From contig NZ_WOTN01000003.1 of NCBI RefSeq assembly GCF_010993745.1, positions 744,001 to 808,000 on the forward strand: a stretch of 64,000 nt of DNA, read 5' to 3'. The position numbers and the translations under genes were made by a program. Below the pieces are notes generated by a model. It did not search any database and was not told the DNA's origin. It worked only from the letters and a program-made list of their open reading frames with translations. Below, one piece after another: positions 52,997 through 61,729 of this stretch. This DNA comes from Fodinicola acaciae (GTDB lineage: Bacteria > Actinomycetota > Actinomycetes > Mycobacteriales > HKI-0501). How positions within the stretch are numbered: position 1 is the stretch's first letter; each line of letters starts with the position of its first letter.

Positions 52997-55993
52997 CTAC
53001 GACGGCAAGGGTTGGCGGAGGACGATGAGGGACTGGCCGCTTTGGGTGTACGCCTCGCCGACGGCGACCAGGTCGTTGCCGATGGCGGCCACGGTCGACA
53101 GGTGCTGGTAGCCGGGCCCGGTCAGCCGGCTGTCCTTGAGCGGCTCGAAGCGCCACGACCTGCCGTCCGCGGTCGACCAGACCGCCGCGTCGGGGTTGCC
53201 GCGGCTGCCGAGCGCGCCGGCGACCACCAGCCGCGAGCCGACCACCGTCGAGTCGGTGACCGCGGCACGCTCGCTCTGGCCAGCCGCGGCGCTGGCGGCC
53301 GGCAGCGTGAGCGACGACCAGGTCTTGCCCTTGTCGGTCGAGGTGTACGCGACGGCCGACTGCTTGCCGTCCGCTGTGCCGGCGACACCGGCCGCGACGA
53401 GCGTGCCGTTGGGCAGGGCCGACACGGTCTTCAGCTCGCCGCCGACCGAGCCGTTCGGCGGCGCGAGCACCTGCGCCGACCAGTGCAGTCCGTCGGTGCT
53501 GGTGTAGATCGTCGGCTGCGACGTGCCGTTTTTCTCCGCGCCGCCGACCGCGTACGCGGTGGTGCCGGCCGCGACCACGTCGTTGATGGTCCGCTCGGTG
53601 GTGTCGCTGGTGGCCAGCAGGTCGTCCGGCTTCACGCCGCTGCCCGGCAGCCAGCTCACGCCGTCGGCCGAGCGCCAGACCGCCGCCGACACCTTGCCGT
53701 TGTCGCGCCGATAGCCGACGACCAGCCAGCCTTTGCCGTACGCGCACACGGCCAGCGGCGACGAGCCGTAGTAGATGCTGTTGCGGCCATAGACGGTCGG
53801 ATGCCGTACGACCGGCGGTGTCGCGTCCGTCCACGACGAGCCGTCCTTGGACGACACGAACACGCCTTCTGGCGTCGGTCCCGTGGACACCGAACCGACC
53901 GCGAGCCAGCCGGCCGGACCGTTGGCCAGGTCGGACAGCTGCGGACGCGCGGCCGGCGTGCCGGTCGCGCCGGCCGGCAGGTCCACCATGGCGAACTTGT
54001 CGGCGTCGCCGGACTGCCAGAGCGCCGGCTGGCCGCGGCTGTCGCCGATCGCCAGTACGCCACCACCCGGCCTGGCGCGGACCGCGGCGATCGACAGCGC
54101 CGGCCGTACGCCGGAGGCGTCCGCCGAGATCGTCACCGCCGACCACGACCCGCTCGACCCGCGGACCCACGTGGCCGCCGTGGCGTCCGATCCGGACGCG
54201 CCGTTGCCGACCGCCACGACGCTCGAGCCATCGGTCGCCAGCGCCCAAATGCGCTGCGTACCGGCACCGGTGAGGCCACCGACCGAGACGTTGCCGACCG
54301 AGTTGACACTTCCCTGGGTCAGCATGCCGTCCAGGTCGTCGACGCCACCGCGCTCGTCCGTACGGTGTCCGGCCACCACGATCCGGCCGCCGACCTGCAC
54401 CACCGCGGCCGGGATGTCGTCCTGCGCGGTGGCCATCGCCGGCTGCTTGTGCACCTGCCAGGACAGGCCGTCGCCGGAGGTCAGCACCACGCCGTCCCAG
54501 GTGTTCTGGCCGCCGGCCTGAGCGACCGCGACGAAGCCGGAGTCGGTGGCGGTGATCGCGTTGACATAGCCGAAGAGCTTGTTGGCCAGCGTCAGGTTGG
54601 TGCCAAACTCCGGGCCGACGACCAGCTGGTAGGACTTGCCGGCGTCCCGCGACACCGCGAAGAAGTGGCCGTACTGGTTCTTCGCGTCGGCGAACCGGCC
54701 GCCGACGACGATGGTCTGGCCGCGTACGGCGACCGCGTCATATCGCACGTCGTGGCTGTTCGGCGGCGCCTGCGTGGCCGGCGCGCGCGTCCAGGTCACG
54801 CCGTCCGCCGAGGTCCACACGACCGCGCCGGCGGCACCGGTCGCGCCGCTGTAGCCGACCGCGAGATAGCCGGTCGAGGTGGTCGTCAGGTCGGAGACCC
54901 GGTCGTTGTTACGAAACGCCGCCGGACTCGGCCGGCGCAGCCAGCTCGACCCGTCGGAGCTGGTCCACAGCGCCGTGCCGAAGTCGGCGCTGCCGAGCGC
55001 GACCCAGCCGCGCGGTCCGAAGGCGACCTGGTCCGGCTCGTCGCTCGGCGTCGTGGCGGCGATGCCGGCCGGGTCGGGACGCGCCGGCTGCCATTTCCTG
55101 CCGCTGTCGGTGCTGCGCAGGAACAACGGCTGCGTGCTGGCGCCGCTGGCCACCCCGACCGCGACGTACTGACCGCGGTGACCGGCGGCCACGTCGTACA
55201 ACCGCTGGTCGATGCCGGCGCCGGCGGACGCCGGATACGCGGCGAACCGGCCGCCGTCGTCGCTGGCCTGCGTCGCGCCGGTGTCGGGCTGGCGGTTGAG
55301 ATACCAGACGCCGCCGACGGCGAGGCCGCCGAGCACGAGCAGGCCGACCACCACACCGGCCACGATCGAGAGCAACCGGCGGCCGCGGCGTTTACGCGCC
55401 GGACCGGCCGGCAGCGGCGGGATCGGCTCGCCGTATGGCGACACGTGCCAGTCGGGAGTGCCCGGCTGAGCGTACGGCTGGCCGGACGACGGTTGGCCGT
55501 ACGGACTCTGCGTCGGCTGACCGGAGGTCGGCTGCGGGTAGGGCTGACTGGAGGTTGGCTGTGGAGACGGCTGGCCGGACGACGGCTGCGGATACGGCTG
55601 GCTCGAGGTCGGCGCCTGGTATTGCTGGCCGTACGGGTCGGCCTGCGGCGCGCCGGCGTAGTAGCCACCGGCGGCCGGCTGGCCATAGTACGGATTGTGC
55701 TGCGTCTCCTCGACCGGCGGCGGCTCCTGCTGTTGGTACGGCTGGGGCTGGTACGGCTGAGGTTCGTACGGCTGCGGCTGATACGGCGCCGGCTCGTAGA
55801 CGCCGGGCGGGTCCGGCACCTGCTGCGGCGGCTGCTCGAACGGCGACCGCTCCCTGTCCGGCTGCTGCTGAGGTGGCTGCCCATACGGCGACTGCCCGTA
55901 AGCCGGCGGCTGGGCCTGCGGACTCTGGAACGTCGTCGTCTCGTCCGGGTCGGGCCGCTGCCCGCCCGGTTGTCCCCACTGGCCGTCGGTCAT
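52997..55993 (-). CDS. Giant membrane-anchored BNR-repeat protein with Pro/Gln-rich cytoplasmic tail
   Basis: 998 residues. Residues 1 to about 205 are a cytoplasmic Pro/Gln/Tyr-rich tail with repeats such as PYQPQPYEPQPY and SSQPYPQP. A basic patch (RKRRGRR) and one transmembrane helix (about 215-237) follow. The outer 760 residues contain many propeller-blade motifs: RSTDSGRKW, TSSDGSSW, TSADGVTWTR, SSKDGSSW, RSADGVSW, TSTDGLHWS, TSTDKGKTW and STADGRSW, probably two or more propellers. ATG 55993 fits MTDGQWGQPG starts of Pro-rich actinobacterial proteins. Likely a surface sensor or binding protein; no catalytic site seen. Confidence 0.78.
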   Translation of the reverse strand: MTDGQWGQPGGQRPDPDETTTFQSPQAQPPAYGQSPYGQPPQQQPDRERSPFEQPPQQVPDPPGVYEPAPYQPQPYEPQPYQPQPYQQQEPPPVEETQHNPYYGQPAAGGYYAGAPQADPYGQQYQAPTSSQPYPQPSSGQPSPQPTSSQPYPQPTSGQPTQSPYGQPSSGQPYAQPGTPDWHVSPYGEPIPPLPAGPARKRRGRRLLSIVAGVVVGLLVLGGLAVGGVWYLNRQPDTGATQASDDGGRFAAYPASAGAGIDQRLYDVAAGHRGQYVAVGVASGASTQPLFLRSTDSGRKWQPARPDPAGIAATTPSDEPDQVAFGPRGWVALGSADFGTALWTSSDGSSWLRRPSPAAFRNNDRVSDLTTTSTGYLAVGYSGATGAAGAVVWTSADGVTWTRAPATQAPPNSHDVRYDAVAVRGQTIVVGGRFADAKNQYGHFFAVSRDAGKSYQLVVGPEFGTNLTLANKLFGYVNAITATDSGFVAVAQAGGQNTWDGVVLTSGDGLSWQVHKQPAMATAQDDIPAAVVQVGGRIVVAGHRTDERGGVDDLDGMLTQGSVNSVGNVSVGGLTGAGTQRIWALATDGSSVVAVGNGASGSDATAATWVRGSSGSWSAVTISADASGVRPALSIAAVRARPGGGVLAIGDSRGQPALWQSGDADKFAMVDLPAGATGTPAARPQLSDLANGPAGWLAVGSVSTGPTPEGVFVSSKDGSSWTDATPPVVRHPTVYGRNSIYYGSSPLAVCAYGKGWLVVGYRRDNGKVSAAVWRSADGVSWLPGSGVKPDDLLATSDTTERTINDVVAAGTTAYAVGGAEKNGTSQPTIYTSTDGLHWSAQVLAPPNGSVGGELKTVSALPNGTLVAAGVAGTADGKQSAVAYTSTDKGKTWSSLTLPAASAAAGQSERAAVTDSTVVGSRLVVAGALGSRGNPDAAVWSTADGRSWRFEPLKDSRLTGPGYQHLSTVAAIGNDLVAVGEAYTQSGQSLIVLRQPLPS

Positions 55994-56073
55994 CGCTCTC
56001 CACACTCGTGTCGACCCGATTATTTCCGATTGCGGCCAGCGCCGGGGACGGTAGGAGGCAGTTCGACAAATCG

Positions 56074-56089
56074 TCGTACGCGTGTTCGA
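56074..56089. promoter_or_regulatory. LexA/SOS box candidate upstream of the radical SAM gene
   Basis: TCGTACGCGTGTTCGA matches the actinobacterial SOS box TCGAAC-N4-GTTCGA at 11 of 12 positions. It lies 8 bases before the ATG at 56098. The M. tuberculosis homologue of this gene (Rv2578c) is, to my knowledge, among SOS-box genes, which supports the call. Confidence 0.65.
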
Positions 56090-56097
56090 ATGACGTC

Positions 56098-57156
56098 ATG
56101 CGGTGGGAGGCACAACTGGTGAACCGGCCGGCCGGCGCGTCCGAGGAGGCGCTGCCGCTGGACCTGCCGCCGCAGCTCACCGGGCCGCTGTCGGGGGCGG
56201 TCCGGCGTACGTTCGACACGCCGGAGTTTCGCGGCGTGACCTTCTACGAGGTGCTGGCCAAGTCGGCGCTCAACAAGGTGCCGGCGGTGTCGCAGGTGCC
56301 GTTCGAGTGGACGGTCAACCCGTATCGCGGCTGCACGCACGCCTGCCGCTATTGCTTCGCGCGCAAGACGCACAGCTATCTCGACCTGGACACCGGCCGC
56401 GACTTCGACACGCAGGTGGTGGTCAAGGTCAACATCGCCGAGGTGCTGCGCCGCGAGCTCGCCTCGCCGCGCTGGCAGCGGCCGCACGTGGCGATGGGGA
56501 CCAACACCGATCCCTACCAGCGCGCCGAAGGCCGCTATCGGCTGATGCCCGGCATCATCGAGGCGCTGGCCGACTCCGGCACCGGCTTCTCCATCCTCAC
56601 CAAAGGCACGCTGATCGCGCGCGATCTTCCACTGCTGAGGAGTGCGGCCACCGGCGCCGGAGCCAGCGCGGCGCAGTCGATCGGCTTCCTCGACCGCGAG
56701 CTGTGGCGCGCCGTCGAGCCTGGTACGCCAAGTCCGCAAGCCCGGCTGCGGGTCTGCGGCCAGCTGTCCGACGCCGGCCTGCGGGTGAGTGTGCTGATGG
56801 CGCCGGTGCTGCCGTATCTGACCGACTCCGACGAGGCCATCGACGCGACCGCCGCGGCGATCGCCGACGCCGGCGCGACCCAGCTCACCGGCATCCCGCT
56901 GCACCTGCGGCCCGGTGCGCGCGAGTGGTTCATGGCCTGGCTGTCCCGCGAGCATCCGCGGCTGGTGGCGCCCTATCGGCGGCTCTATCGCCGCGGCTCG
57001 TACGCGCCGGAGGACTATCGCCGCGACCTGTCCGCGCGGATCCACGCGGCGGCTCGCCGGCACGGCCTCGACCGGCCGGGTCCGGCGCGCTGGATGGGCC
57101 AACCTGAGTCGCCAACGGAGCCCTCGCCACGGCCGGAGCAGCTCACCCTGTTGTGA
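56098..57156 (+). CDS. Rv2578c-type radical SAM protein (SplB-like)
   Basis: 352 residues. The radical SAM cluster motif CTHACRYC (C79, C83, C86) lies in the NPYRGCTHACRYCFAR context typical of spore photoproduct lyase-like and Rv2578c proteins. NTDPYQRAEGRYRLMPGII and PVLPYLTDSD are family motifs. Radical chemistry on nucleic acid is suspected, and an SOS box in front indicates a DNA-damage role. ATG 56098 is the annotated family start. It is divergent from the giant BNR gene and convergent with an acyl-CoA dehydrogenase. Confidence 0.9.
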   Translation: MRWEAQLVNRPAGASEEALPLDLPPQLTGPLSGAVRRTFDTPEFRGVTFYEVLAKSALNKVPAVSQVPFEWTVNPYRGCTHACRYCFARKTHSYLDLDTGRDFDTQVVVKVNIAEVLRRELASPRWQRPHVAMGTNTDPYQRAEGRYRLMPGIIEALADSGTGFSILTKGTLIARDLPLLRSAATGAGASAAQSIGFLDRELWRAVEPGTPSPQARLRVCGQLSDAGLRVSVLMAPVLPYLTDSDEAIDATAAAIADAGATQLTGIPLHLRPGAREWFMAWLSREHPRLVAPYRRLYRRGSYAPEDYRRDLSARIHAAARRHGLDRPGPARWMGQPESPTEPSPRPEQLTLL

Positions 57157-57274
57157 CGGTCGTCACATCCGGTCGCGGCCAACCGTACGCGGTGGTCGGC
57201 CGTCTCAGGGTTGTGCGCTCTACAACGAGGTGGAGTGTGCGGGGTGGGGAAACCGGGGATCGAGGCCGGTCGAG

Positions 57275-57344
57275 GCCCGGGCGCGCAGGACGGTCGACCA
57301 CTGCTGGGGGTGGTACGTCGATCGCCGCGGCCGGGCCTCGATCG
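57275..57344. terminator. Inverted repeat between convergent genes
   Basis: TCGAGGCCCGG and CCGGGCCTCGA form an 11-base inverted repeat with about 48 bases between the arms. It lies in the 207-base gap between the radical SAM gene and the acyl-CoA dehydrogenase gene. It may contribute to termination, but the large loop makes this uncertain. Confidence 0.4.
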
Positions 57345-57363
57345 TGCCGATCGGAGCTTCCCC

Positions 57364-58557
57364 TTATCGGAGCTTGTAGTCGCGCAGCAGGCCGCGGCTG
57401 ATGATCGTCTTCTGGATCTCGCTGGTCCCCTCGCCGATCAGCAGGAACGGCGCCTCGCGCATCAGCCGCTCGATCTCGTACTCCTTGGAATAGCCATAGC
57501 CGCCGTGGATGCGGAACGCCGCCTGCGTCACCTCGGCGCAGTACTCGCTGGCCAGCAGCTTGGCCATGCCGGCCTCCACGTCGTTGCGCGCGCCGGAGTC
57601 CTTGAGCCGCGCCGCGTTGACCATCAGCGCGTGCGCCGCCTCGATCTTGGTCGCCATCTCGGCGAGTGAGAAGGCGACGGCTTGGTGCTCGGCGATCGCC
57701 TTGCCAAACGCCTTGCGCTGCTGCGCGTACGCGATGGCCAGCTCAAACGACCGGATCGCGATGCCGCACGCGCGCGCGGCGACGTTCACGCGGCCGACCT
57801 CGATGCCGTCCATCATCTGGTAGAAACCACGGCCGGTCTGGCCGCCGAGCACGGCGTCGGCGGAGATCCGGTAGTCGTCGAAGACCGCCTCGGTGGTGTC
57901 GACGCCCTTGTAGCCCATTTTCGCGATCTTGCCGGGGATGGTCAGTCCCGGCGCGACCTCGCCGAAGCCGGTCGGCTTCTCGACCAGAAACGCGGTCATG
58001 TTCCGGTATGGCGACTCCGCGCCTTCGTCCGTACGCACCAGAAGCGCGATCAGGTTGGACGAACCACCGTTGGTGAGCCACATTTTCTGGCCGTTGACCA
58101 CATATCCGTCGCCATCCTTCACCGCCTTGGTGCGGATCGCGGCGACGTCGGAGCCCAGCTCCGGCTCCGACATGGAAAACGCACCGCGCACCTCACCGGC
58201 CGCCATCTTCGGCAGCAGCCGCCGCTTCTGTTCCTCGGTGCCGTGCCGGGAAATCATGTACGCGGCGATGAAATGCGTGTTGATCACGCCGGACACGCTC
58301 ATCCAGCCGCGCGCGATCTCCTCGACCACCAGCGCGTACGTGAGCAGCGACTCGCCGAGGCCGCCGTACTCCTCGTCGATGGTGAGGCCGAACAGCCCCA
58401 TCTCCTTCATCTTCTCGACGATCTCGGTGGGATATTCGTCGGCGTGCTCCAGGTCCTGCGCGGCCGGGATGATCTCCTTCTCCACGAAGGTGTGGACCGC
58501 GTCCAGGATCTCGGTCTGCACGTCGGTCAGTCCGTGGGTCTGCGCCAGCCGCGCCAT
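57364..58557 (-). CDS. Acyl-CoA dehydrogenase
   Basis: 397 residues. FAD-binding and catalytic segments: AFSMSEPELGSDVAAIRTKA (about 128-147), WLTNGG, RKAFGKAIAEHQAV, and IHGGYGYSKEYEIERLMREA with the catalytic Glu region, then IGEGTSEIQKTIISRGLL. It oxidises a fatty or branched acyl-CoA to the 2-enoyl-CoA with electron-transfer flavoprotein. ATG 58557 has GGGAG upstream. The palindrome TACTGCGCAGTA at 58584-58595 lies 27 bases upstream and may be a repressor site. The specific acyl chain is unknown. Confidence 0.92.
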   Translation of the reverse strand: MARLAQTHGLTDVQTEILDAVHTFVEKEIIPAAQDLEHADEYPTEIVEKMKEMGLFGLTIDEEYGGLGESLLTYALVVEEIARGWMSVSGVINTHFIAAYMISRHGTEEQKRRLLPKMAAGEVRGAFSMSEPELGSDVAAIRTKAVKDGDGYVVNGQKMWLTNGGSSNLIALLVRTDEGAESPYRNMTAFLVEKPTGFGEVAPGLTIPGKIAKMGYKGVDTTEAVFDDYRISADAVLGGQTGRGFYQMMDGIEVGRVNVAARACGIAIRSFELAIAYAQQRKAFGKAIAEHQAVAFSLAEMATKIEAAHALMVNAARLKDSGARNDVEAGMAKLLASEYCAEVTQAAFRIHGGYGYSKEYEIERLMREAPFLLIGEGTSEIQKTIISRGLLRDYKLR

Positions 58558-58583
58558 CGTCGCTCCCGCCGGTCGGATGTGGT

Positions 58584-58595
58584 TACTGCGCAGTA
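58584..58595. promoter_or_regulatory. Perfect 12-bp palindrome upstream of the acyl-CoA dehydrogenase
   Basis: TACTGCGCAGTA is perfectly symmetric and lies between the dehydrogenase start and the divergent DUF4190 gene. It is a plausible operator for a dimeric fatty-acid regulator; the regulator is not in the window. Confidence 0.45.
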
Positions 58596-58778
58596 TTAGC
58601 GACCGGTCACCGTGAGCGCACGTCCATGTGGACGTTGTCACGTGCTGAACCGATCTCCGCGTCTGACGCGGGGGTCACCCTTTCGTGCCACCTCGGCCGC
58701 GGATGTCCCCACCGCGCGATAGATGCCACGACACTCATGGTCAAGAGAACGACGGGGATCTCACCGAGGAGCACAGCG

Positions 58779-59147
58779 ATGACCTACCAGCCACCGACCA
58801 CCGGTTACCCGTACGGACAGCCGTACCAGCCGTACGCAGTGCGCAAGACCAACACGATGGCGATCCTCGCGCTGGTCTTCGGCTTCGTCTTCTTCCCGCT
58901 CGGCATCTACTTCGGCCACCGCGCCAAGAAGGAGATCGCGGTCACCGGCGAGGACGGCGAGGGCCTGGCCACCGCCGGCATCATCGTCGGCTGGATCCAC
59001 GCCGGCATCTGGGGCGTGGCGGTGGCGTTCATGCTCGTCTGGCTGGTCTTCGTCATCCTCTACTTCGTGTTCGCGGTCAGCCTGATCGGAGCCAGCGCCA
59101 GCACCGCCGGCACAAATGCGCTGACCTTCGCCCTCTCCCTCCTTTAG
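58779..59147 (+). CDS. DUF4190 membrane protein
   Basis: 122 residues. A Pro/Tyr-rich N-terminus (QPPTTGYPYGQPYQPYAV) precedes two or three transmembrane helices: TMAILALVFGFVFFPLGIYF, then GLATAGIIVGWIHAGIWGVA. GHRAKKEI and GIIVGW are DUF4190 hallmarks. A third hydrophobic helix follows. A second DUF4190 protein is encoded at 60171. ATG 58779 has GAGGAG upstream. Function unknown. Confidence 0.85.
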   Translation: MTYQPPTTGYPYGQPYQPYAVRKTNTMAILALVFGFVFFPLGIYFGHRAKKEIAVTGEDGEGLATAGIIVGWIHAGIWGVAVAFMLVWLVFVILYFVFAVSLIGASASTAGTNALTFALSLL

Positions 59148-59159
59148 CCGAAATTCCTC

Positions 59160-59200
59160 AACGCCTCGTTACCGGCGCCTGGTGCCGGTAACGAGGCGTT
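59160..59200. terminator. Perfect palindromic terminator between convergent genes
   Basis: The 17-base arms begin AACGCCTCGTTACCGGC and pair perfectly across a 7-base loop. It lies between the DUF4190 gene (ends 59147) and the SDR gene (ends 59211). Confidence 0.75.
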
Positions 59201-59210
59201 GTGGCGAGAA

Positions 59211-59981
59211 CTAGCGGCGGCCGGAGTCGACGCTGTTGCCGCCGTCCACGACCAGCAGCTGGCCGGTGATGTACGAGGCGCCGGGCGAGGCGAGATAGCA
59301 CACCGCCGAGGCGACCTCCTCCGGCGTACCGGGCCGGCCGACCGGCGTCAGCCGGCCGTATTCCAGCTCGGTCGCGGTCGAGGACGACGTGCGGATCCAG
59401 CCGGGCGCGACCGCGTTGACCGTCACCCCGTCCGCGACGACCTCCATCGCCAGGGCCCTGGTGAGGCCGACCATGCCGGCCTTGGCCGCCGCGTAACCGG
59501 CCTCGGCGGGCACCGCGTTGACCGGGCCGGTGGTGGAGGCCACGTTCACGATCCGTCCCCAGCCGCGCTCGGCCATCTGTCCGACCAGCGCTCGCGACAC
59601 CAGGAACGCGGTGGTCAGGTTGCGGTCGATCTCGGCGCGCCAGTCGGCGTCGGACAGGTGCGCGACCGGCCGCAGCACCTCCGGGCTGGCCAGCGACGCC
59701 ATGCCGGCGTTGTTGATCACGATGTCCGGCTCGCCGACCGTCTCGTTGAGCGCGTCGGACAGCGCGGCCACCTCGGCCGGGTCGGCCAGGTCGGCGACGA
59801 AACCCGACGCGTCCAGCTCCTGTGCGCGCTCGTGGATCCGCTTCGTGGTCGACACGATCGCGACCGTGGCCCCCATCGACCGCAGCCGGTAGGACACCGC
59901 GAAACCGATGCCGTGCGGGCTGCCGGCACCGGTGACCAGCGCCACCCGTCCGCTCAACTCGTCGCTGATCTTCTCGACCAC
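59211..59981 (-). CDS. Short-chain dehydrogenase/reductase
   Basis: 256 residues of the classical SDR family. The cofactor loop VTGAGSPHGIGFAV has a two-residue insertion compared with TGxxxGIG. The NNAG motif is in VINNAGM. The catalytic set is Asn in DRNLTTAF, Ser in NVASTTG, and Tyr and Lys in YAAAKAG. The tail TGQLLVVDGGNSV is complete. It should be an NAD(P)-dependent oxidoreductase, substrate unknown. GTG 59981 has GGGGAG at a suitable distance; in-frame starts at 59987 and 60011 are less well placed. Confidence 0.9.
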   Translation of the reverse strand: MVEKISDELSGRVALVTGAGSPHGIGFAVSYRLRSMGATVAIVSTTKRIHERAQELDASGFVADLADPAEVAALSDALNETVGEPDIVINNAGMASLASPEVLRPVAHLSDADWRAEIDRNLTTAFLVSRALVGQMAERGWGRIVNVASTTGPVNAVPAEAGYAAAKAGMVGLTRALAMEVVADGVTVNAVAPGWIRTSSSTATELEYGRLTPVGRPGTPEEVASAVCYLASPGASYITGQLLVVDGGNSVDSGRR

Positions 59982-60170
59982 TCCCACTCCCCGATTCGCA
60001 TCCGGCTGCACCGACGCCGCCGGCGCGATCGCGCCGTACGGTCAGGCTTGTCACGCTACCCTGACCTCCTGGCGCGACGGGGAGCGAACCAGTGACAGAT
60101 CCGACCGATCCACCACCAAACCCCGGCATTCCGACGAGCTGATCGCAAGCGATCCGGGAGAGCATCGACG

Positions 60171-60545
60171 ATGACCAATCCATACGATCCGTACGACCCG
60201 TACCAGCAGCAACAGCCGCAACCGACGACCGGATACGGCTACGGCGGCGGCTATCCGCCGACCCGGTCGACCAACGCGCTGGCCATCGTGTCCATGGTCC
60301 TGTCGATCCTGGGCATCTTCGCCTGTGGCGCGCTCTCGCTCGCCGGGGCGATCTGCGGGCACATCGCGATCAACCAGGTGCGCGAACGCAACGAGGAGGG
60401 CGAGGGGTTCGCCAAAGCCGGCATCATCGTCGGCTGGATCGCCACCGGCCTGTGGGTGGTCGGCGTGGTCCTCTACATCCTGTTCATCGTCGGGCTGGTG
60501 GTGTGGGGCGTCAGCCAGACGCCGACGCCGTACACGACGTATTAG
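60171..60545 (+). CDS. DUF4190 membrane protein (second copy)
   Basis: 124 residues. The Pro/Gln/Tyr-rich start (NPYDPYDPYQQQQPQPTTGY) is followed by transmembrane helices NALAIVSMVLSILGIFACGA and GFAKAGIIVGWIATGLWVVG. GHIAINQVRERNEEGEG and GIIVGW match DUF4190. It is a paralogue of the protein encoded at 58779, with the SDR gene between them. Function unknown. Its 3' end is close to the cobalamin riboswitch. Confidence 0.87.
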   Translation: MTNPYDPYDPYQQQQPQPTTGYGYGGGYPPTRSTNALAIVSMVLSILGIFACGALSLAGAICGHIAINQVRERNEEGEGFAKAGIIVGWIATGLWVVGVVLYILFIVGLVVWGVSQTPTPYTTY

Positions 60546-60596
60546 GCCGTGCGTCTCACCTTGGGGGCGGGCGGCCACGACCGTGACCTGCGGTGA

Positions 60597-60735
60597 GGTA
60601 GATTCCGGCTGCCGGTGACCCGTCGCCGGTGACGCAAGGCCAGCGAAGCCGGTGCGAGTCCGGCGCTGTCCCGCAACTGTGAGGCCGTCCGGCCGAGCCA
60701 GGTCGCCTGTCCTGCGTCCGTCCCGACTGCCGGGA
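60597..60735 (+). ncRNA. Cobalamin (B12) riboswitch
   Basis: Core conserved segments are present in order: GCCGGTGCGAGTCCGGCGCT, GTCCCGCAACTGTGAG, and the B12 box AGCCAGGTCGCCTG. A stem region GCGAGGGACCGGCATCCGG then CCGGCGCGTCCCC lies downstream before the ribosome site CAGGAG, suggesting control of translation or termination. It controls the BtuFCD importer. Boundaries are approximate. Confidence 0.93.
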
Positions 60736-60802
60736 CGCGGGTCGAGCGCCGGCGAGGGACCGGCATCCGGCCGGCGCGTCCCCTTTGCCGACAGGAGTTG
60801 GC

Positions 60803-61729
60803 ATGTTCACGAGAGCGCGCCGGTATGCCGCCGCATTGCTGGCAACCGCACTGATCGCCGGCTGTGCGCAGACACCGAGCACCCCCACCACTGGCTCGTC
60901 CGGCGGCGCGTTTCCGGTGACGGTGAAGGCCAGCAACGGCACGGTCACCATCGCGGCCAAGCCGGCGCGGATCGTCTCGCTGTCGCCGACCGCCACCGAG
61001 ATGCTGTACGCGATCGGTGCCGGCGGCGAGGTCAAGGCGGTCGACGACCAGTCCGACTTCCCGGCCAACGCGCCGCGGACGAAGCTGTCCGGTTTCAAGC
61101 CCAACGCCGAGGCGGTCGCCGGCTACAAGCCCGACCTGGTGCTGATCCAGAACGACACCAACGGCCTGCTGGCCGCGCTGACCCGGCTGAAGATCACCGT
61201 GCTGGTGCTGCCGTCGGCCACCACGCTGGAGGCGTCGTACGCGCAGACGCTCGCGCTCGGCACCGCCACCGGTCACCTGCCGCAGGCGCGACAGGCCGTA
61301 CAGGCGGAGAAAACCAAGATCGCCGCAGCGGTTTCCACCGCGAAGGACCGCGGCAAGGGCCTCAAGGTCTATCACGAGGTCGACCCGACGTATTTCTCCG
61401 CGACCTCGCGCACTTTCGCCGGTGACATCTACAAACTCTTCGGCATGGTCAACATCGCCGACGCGGCGAAGGCCACCGCGCCGGACTATCCGCAGCTTTC
61501 CGCGGAGTTCGTCGTGCGGTCGGCGCCAGACGTCATCGTGCTGGCCGACACGCAATGCTGTGCGCAGTCGGCGGCCGTCGTCGCGAAGCGACCGGCGTTC
61601 GCGAACGTGCCGGCCGTACGCACCAACACGATCGTGGCGATCAGCGACGACATCGCCTCGCGCTGGGGACCGCGGGCCGCCGACCTCGCCGCCGCGATCT
61701 CCACCGCGATCGTGAACCGGAAGGCATGA
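60803..61729 (+). CDS. btuF: Cobalamin ABC transporter substrate-binding lipoprotein (BtuF-like)
   Basis: 308 residues. A lipoprotein signal with lipobox LIAGC (Cys21) anchors it outside. The body is a periplasmic-binding fold of the BtuF/FhuD class: RIVSLSPTATEMLYAIGAG near the N-terminal lobe and PDLVLIQND, with helical linker VQAEKTKIAAAVSTAKDRGK. It follows a cobalamin riboswitch directly, which sets the substrate as a corrinoid. ATG 60803 follows CAGGAG. The stop overlaps the permease start (ATGA). Confidence 0.9.
   Translation: MFTRARRYAAALLATALIAGCAQTPSTPTTGSSGGAFPVTVKASNGTVTIAAKPARIVSLSPTATEMLYAIGAGGEVKAVDDQSDFPANAPRTKLSGFKPNAEAVAGYKPDLVLIQNDTNGLLAALTRLKITVLVLPSATTLEASYAQTLALGTATGHLPQARQAVQAEKTKIAAAVSTAKDRGKGLKVYHEVDPTYFSATSRTFAGDIYKLFGMVNIADAAKATAPDYPQLSAEFVVRSAPDVIVLADTQCCAQSAAVVAKRPAFANVPAVRTNTIVAISDDIASRWGPRAADLAAAISTAIVNRKA

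Noticed and set aside
53012-56122. 1036-codon open frame opposite the giant BNR protein
   Set aside because: Arg-rich shadow of the propeller repeats; no start region or domain.
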